18,824 nucleotides of DNA. Origin: Verrucomicrobiota bacterium. Its GTDB lineage: Bacteria; Verrucomicrobiota; Verrucomicrobiia; Verrucomicrobiales; Verrucomicrobiaceae. The stretch lies in contig VFKY01000306.1 in the NCBI GenBank assembly GCA_009885275.1, forward strand, positions 1 through 18,824, written 5' to 3'. Under the pieces are notes generated by a model. That model was given only the letters and a program-made list of their open reading frames with translations. It made no database searches and had not been told where the DNA came from. Made by a program: the position numbers and the translations under genes. Position 1 is the stretch's first letter; each line of letters starts with the position of its first letter. Shown here in pieces: positions 16,409-18,824 of this stretch.

Positions 16409-17659
16409 ATGAAAACCTGTCCAAAATACACCTTTGGTGTTGGCGATCGTTTCGCGAATGGTGCCCATGCTCAGCTTGCTGCGTTTATTGAAGCTAAGAA
16501 ACTCGGAATCGACATCACTCCTGTCTGGAACAAATCCAATCGTGAACATAATATCATTGGCTCGGAGCCCATTCAAACTCGCCAAGCCGCTGACAAAGCG
16601 GTGACCGATCTGGAATGGATGGGGGAATATCTTCTGGACGCCGATCATATCAATCTAAGCACCGTGGATCGATTTATTGCGCCTTGCGATTTTTTCACTC
16701 TTGATGTCGCTGATGATATTGGTTTGCCAGCCAACCCTGCTGATGTCAGTGACTTCATTGATCGCCATCCAGAACTGATTGGTACGGTTTCCATCGAGGG
16801 CATTGCGCAGCCGTTTGAAATTACGAGAAGTGATATCGAGAAAGTTACCAATCAATTTCTCAAGGCTACACAAAAGGCCGCAGCCATCTATCAGCACATC
16901 CTCGCAGCCAAGGGTGGCATCGACAATTTCGTCACTGAGATATCGATGGATGAAACCGACAGCCCACAGACGCCATCGGAAATGTTGATCATCCTTGCTG
17001 CCATCGCTGACCAGAAAATTCCGATCCAAACCATTGCTCCAAAGTTCACGGGACGTTTTAATAAGGGAGTCGATTACGTAGGCGATCTGTTGCAATTTGA
17101 GAAAGAATTCAATGACGATCTTGCTGTCATCGCGCACGCCATCAAAACTTACGGCCTACCTGTCACGTTGAAGCTCTCTGTTCACTCAGGTTCTGATAAG
17201 TTCTCGATTTACCCTATCATCAAACGTGCTATCCAGCGCACCGGTGCAGGTCTTCATATCAAGACCGCTGGCACGAATTGGTTGGAAGAAATCATCGGTC
17301 TGGCGGAATCGGGGGGCGACGGCCTCGCTCTTGCTAAAACCATTTACGCGAAAGCGTTGGAGAAAAAAGAAGCACTTTGCGAACCCTACGCCACGGTCAT
17401 CGACATCAACGATGCTAATTTGCCGTCAGATGAAGAGGTGAATGGCTGGAGCAGTAAACAATTTACTTCGGCGCTCCGTCACGATCAATCGAACCCAGGT
17501 TACAACGCGGATCTTCGCCAGCTCCTTCATGTTGGATTTAAAATTGCAGCGCTACTCGGGGACACCTACATCAGTGCGTTGAAGCAAAACTCTGAAATCG
17601 TGGCTAAAAACGTGACTGACAATTTGTTGGAGCGTCACATGAAACGCTTATTCCTCTGA
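16409..17659 (+). CDS. uxaE: D-tagaturonate epimerase (UxaE family)
   Basis: A 416-residue protein recognised as the tagaturonate epimerase family first characterised in Thermotoga maritima. It interconverts D-tagaturonate and D-fructuronate, bypassing the UxaB/UxaA route by shunting galacturonate-type sugars into the fructuronate/mannonate branch. Conserved blocks seen: FGVGDRF (9-15), VWNKSNREHNIIG (39-51), DADHINLSTVDRF (77-89), CDFFTLDVAD (93-102), APKFTGRFNKGVDYVGD (210-226), LKLSVHSGSDKF (254-265) and LHIKTAGTNWLEE (282-294). The acidic and His-rich blocks suit a metal-dependent epimerase with a barrel fold, cytoplasmic. Length is complete. It is the second gene of a two-gene unit with the dehydrogenase; no uxuA, uxuB, uxaC or kdg gene is in the window. 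It ends 19 bases from the convergent channel gene. Confidence 0.9.
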   Translation: MKTCPKYTFGVGDRFANGAHAQLAAFIEAKKLGIDITPVWNKSNREHNIIGSEPIQTRQAADKAVTDLEWMGEYLLDADHINLSTVDRFIAPCDFFTLDVADDIGLPANPADVSDFIDRHPELIGTVSIEGIAQPFEITRSDIEKVTNQFLKATQKAAAIYQHILAAKGGIDNFVTEISMDETDSPQTPSEMLIILAAIADQKIPIQTIAPKFTGRFNKGVDYVGDLLQFEKEFNDDLAVIAHAIKTYGLPVTLKLSVHSGSDKFSIYPIIKRAIQRTGAGLHIKTAGTNWLEEIIGLAESGGDGLALAKTIYAKALEKKEALCEPYATVIDINDANLPSDEEVNGWSSKQFTSALRHDQSNPGYNADLRQLLHVGFKIAALLGDTYISALKQNSEIVAKNVTDNLLERHMKRLFL

Positions 17660-17678
17660 TCAAATGACAGGAGGCTAC

Positions 17679-18560
17679 TTAGGTTAGAGTAGGCACGGGT
17701 TCCGTTTCATGCACTCGACCGTAATCAACCATGAGACTTCCATCTTCCCGATCTGTGTAGATTTCAACGAAGCGACGATCGAAGTGAACATCACGCCATG
17801 TGTAATCAAATTGACTCTGTATGGGGGCTTGAATGACTGTGTCGATACATACAATGGACGTCATGAAGCGTGCATTCCATTTCTCAAGCTCATCTGAAGT
17901 AACGCCAAACAGTGGGCTTTTCTCATCGATAATATGTCGAATGATTAACGCGGATGGAAATAAGATGAGATGATCGAAGTCTAGTTTAAGGGGGTAAAAT
18001 CGGCGAATATCATCATCTTCCAAAATCGATTCCTTACGAATCAACATCAGTCGAAATTCAGCCTCGACCATGGGTTGATGTTGTTGATTGGCGATGCGAA
18101 ATTGCAACGAAGGAACTCCGTCGAACGGGCAAATCACCATGGAATCACTAAAGAGCAAGTGAGCCGTGGGACGTGAAAATCGAACAAAGATGAGTCCCGT
18201 TACCACTGCCGTAAAAAACATGCCGAGAACAATTTCTAGAGTGGTGACCATGTTTCCGTATAGGGACGCAGGATAAAGATGTCCAAATCCGACGGTCGAA
18301 AGTGTTTGTACGCTGTAAAAGAAAGCACTGGAGAATGATCCCTGCGGCATCTCTGCGATACATGCTCCACCAAGCATGTAGGCAAAGGCGAAACCGATGT
18401 TGATTACAAGATAACTCATCAGCACAACCATCGCGAAGCGAGGCCAACTCAACGACAACACCGTGCGATACAAGTCACGCCATTGCCCACCGCTGGAGTT
18501 AGTTCGGAGGAACTCCATCTTTCCAGAACGAACAGAGACGACAGGAGGTGCTTTTTTCAT
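17679..18560 (-). CDS. KirBac-type inward-rectifier potassium channel
   Basis: A 293-residue inward-rectifier K+ channel of the bacterial Kir family. In order: amphipathic slide helix (about 25-42, GQWRDLYRTVLSLSWPRF), first membrane helix (about 42-64), pore helix and selectivity filter TVGFG (89-93), second membrane helix (about 103-127), the Kir junction FVRFSRPTAHLLFS (125-138), then the cytoplasmic immunoglobulin-like domain, whose blocks (HIIDEKSPLFG, VHFDRRFVEIYTDREDG, MVDYGRVHETEPV) match the KirBac pattern through to the C-terminus. The filter has Phe instead of the common Tyr and is followed by His. Length is complete for the family. ATG 18558-18560 is preferred; a TTG at 18591-18593 would add 11 residues. 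Neither has a strong ribosome site. It stands alone, convergent with uxaE. Function: passive K+ conduction across the inner membrane. Confidence 0.95.
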   Translation of the reverse strand: MKKAPPVVSVRSGKMEFLRTNSSGGQWRDLYRTVLSLSWPRFAMVVLMSYLVINIGFAFAYMLGGACIAEMPQGSFSSAFFYSVQTLSTVGFGHLYPASLYGNMVTTLEIVLGMFFTAVVTGLIFVRFSRPTAHLLFSDSMVICPFDGVPSLQFRIANQQHQPMVEAEFRLMLIRKESILEDDDIRRFYPLKLDFDHLILFPSALIIRHIIDEKSPLFGVTSDELEKWNARFMTSIVCIDTVIQAPIQSQFDYTWRDVHFDRRFVEIYTDREDGSLMVDYGRVHETEPVPTLT

Positions 18561-18824
18561 GCGGGTATATAAGTTAGCATATTCCAGCCACAATTCTCTA
18601 AAATTTCCCAGCCATACATCCCCTTTTCAAACAGGCTGAATTTAGCAGTAAAGAATCTTGGAGCAAGCCCCGTGGCATTGGATAAGAATATGATCCAGTA
18701 GAGCATTCAAAGCCGAAGCAAGATCAGGGGTATTAGATCAGTCGTTATTGGGCGCGGAGCTTGAGCCTCGGCGGACTGAAAGCGGATGCTACTTACCATG
18801 CAAAGCTTACAGGATAAATCAGTC
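18561..18824. other. Gene-free end of window, possible decayed intergenic repeat
   Basis: No open frame with recognisable coding character is seen on either strand over these 264 bases. The part nearest the channel gene (18594-18660) is AT-rich and should hold its promoter, but no confident -10/-35 pair stands out. The stretch at about 18750-18800, with GCCTCGGCGGACTGAAAG, resembles intergenic repeats I associate with verrucomicrobial genomes; this is recollection, not a match shown here. Confidence 0.3.

Noticed and set aside
16655..17137. 160-codon open frame on the minus strand
   Set aside because: It is antisense to uxaE, whose conserved blocks on the plus strand leave no doubt about the coding strand.
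18558..18593. TTG 18593 as the start of the potassium channel gene
   Set aside because: ATG 18560 already includes the slide helix and gives normal KirBac length; the TTG has only a weak purine stretch upstream. It remains an alternative.

Overview
The window looks like chromosomal DNA of a Verrucomicrobia/Planctomycetes-type (PVC group) bacterium of roughly 50% GC. This is an inference from gene content: a MoxR/DUF58/VWA gene train, a C-terminal HEAT-like tail on a beta-rich protein, a tagaturonate epimerase paired with a zinc-type dehydrogenase, GTAG-tagged palindromic intergenic repeats, and mostly Shine-Dalgarno-less starts. No rRNA, tRNA, CRISPR array, phage or transposase gene was seen.

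Layout. (1) 1-804 is the 3' part of a beta-repeat/HEAT-tail protein that begins upstream of the window. (2) 805-1038 is a gap filled with two kinds of REP-like inverted repeats. (3) 1039-13638 is one long forward gene train, about 12.6 kb, probably an operon: a membrane-anchored coiled-coil protein with a Gln/Gly/Pro-rich region; a MoxR AAA+ ATPase; a 1398-residue secreted TPR plus PQQ-type beta-propeller protein; a DUF58 protein with a VWA-like fold; a BatA-like membrane VWA protein; and a membrane protein with two VWA domains flanking a glutamine-amidotransferase-like domain. A REP-like hairpin lies inside it, just before the TPR gene. (4) A decayed hairpin of the same repeat family separates this train from a convergent pair on the minus strand: a ParA/MinD-type ATPase and a downstream protein with a roadblock/LC7-like C-terminus, overlapping by 20 bases. 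(5) Divergent from parA, a forward two-gene unit encodes a medium-chain zinc-type dehydrogenase and the tagaturonate epimerase UxaE, pointing to sugar-acid (L-galactonate/hexuronate) catabolism. (6) A convergent minus-strand gene encodes a KirBac-type inward-rectifier potassium channel. (7) The last ~260 bases hold no clear gene.

How they may work together. MoxR ATPases remodel partners bearing VWA domains. Here the ATPase is linked to a DUF58 protein and two membrane VWA proteins, with a large exported TPR/propeller protein and a coiled-coil membrane protein as candidate periplasmic partners. It resembles the Bat aerotolerance operon and related MoxR-VWA loci, but the TPR/propeller component makes it a distinct envelope system whose job is unknown. 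The ParA-roadblock pair is a second candidate system, for intracellular positioning. The dehydrogenase-UxaE pair is ordinary carbohydrate catabolism with an unusual dehydrogenase.
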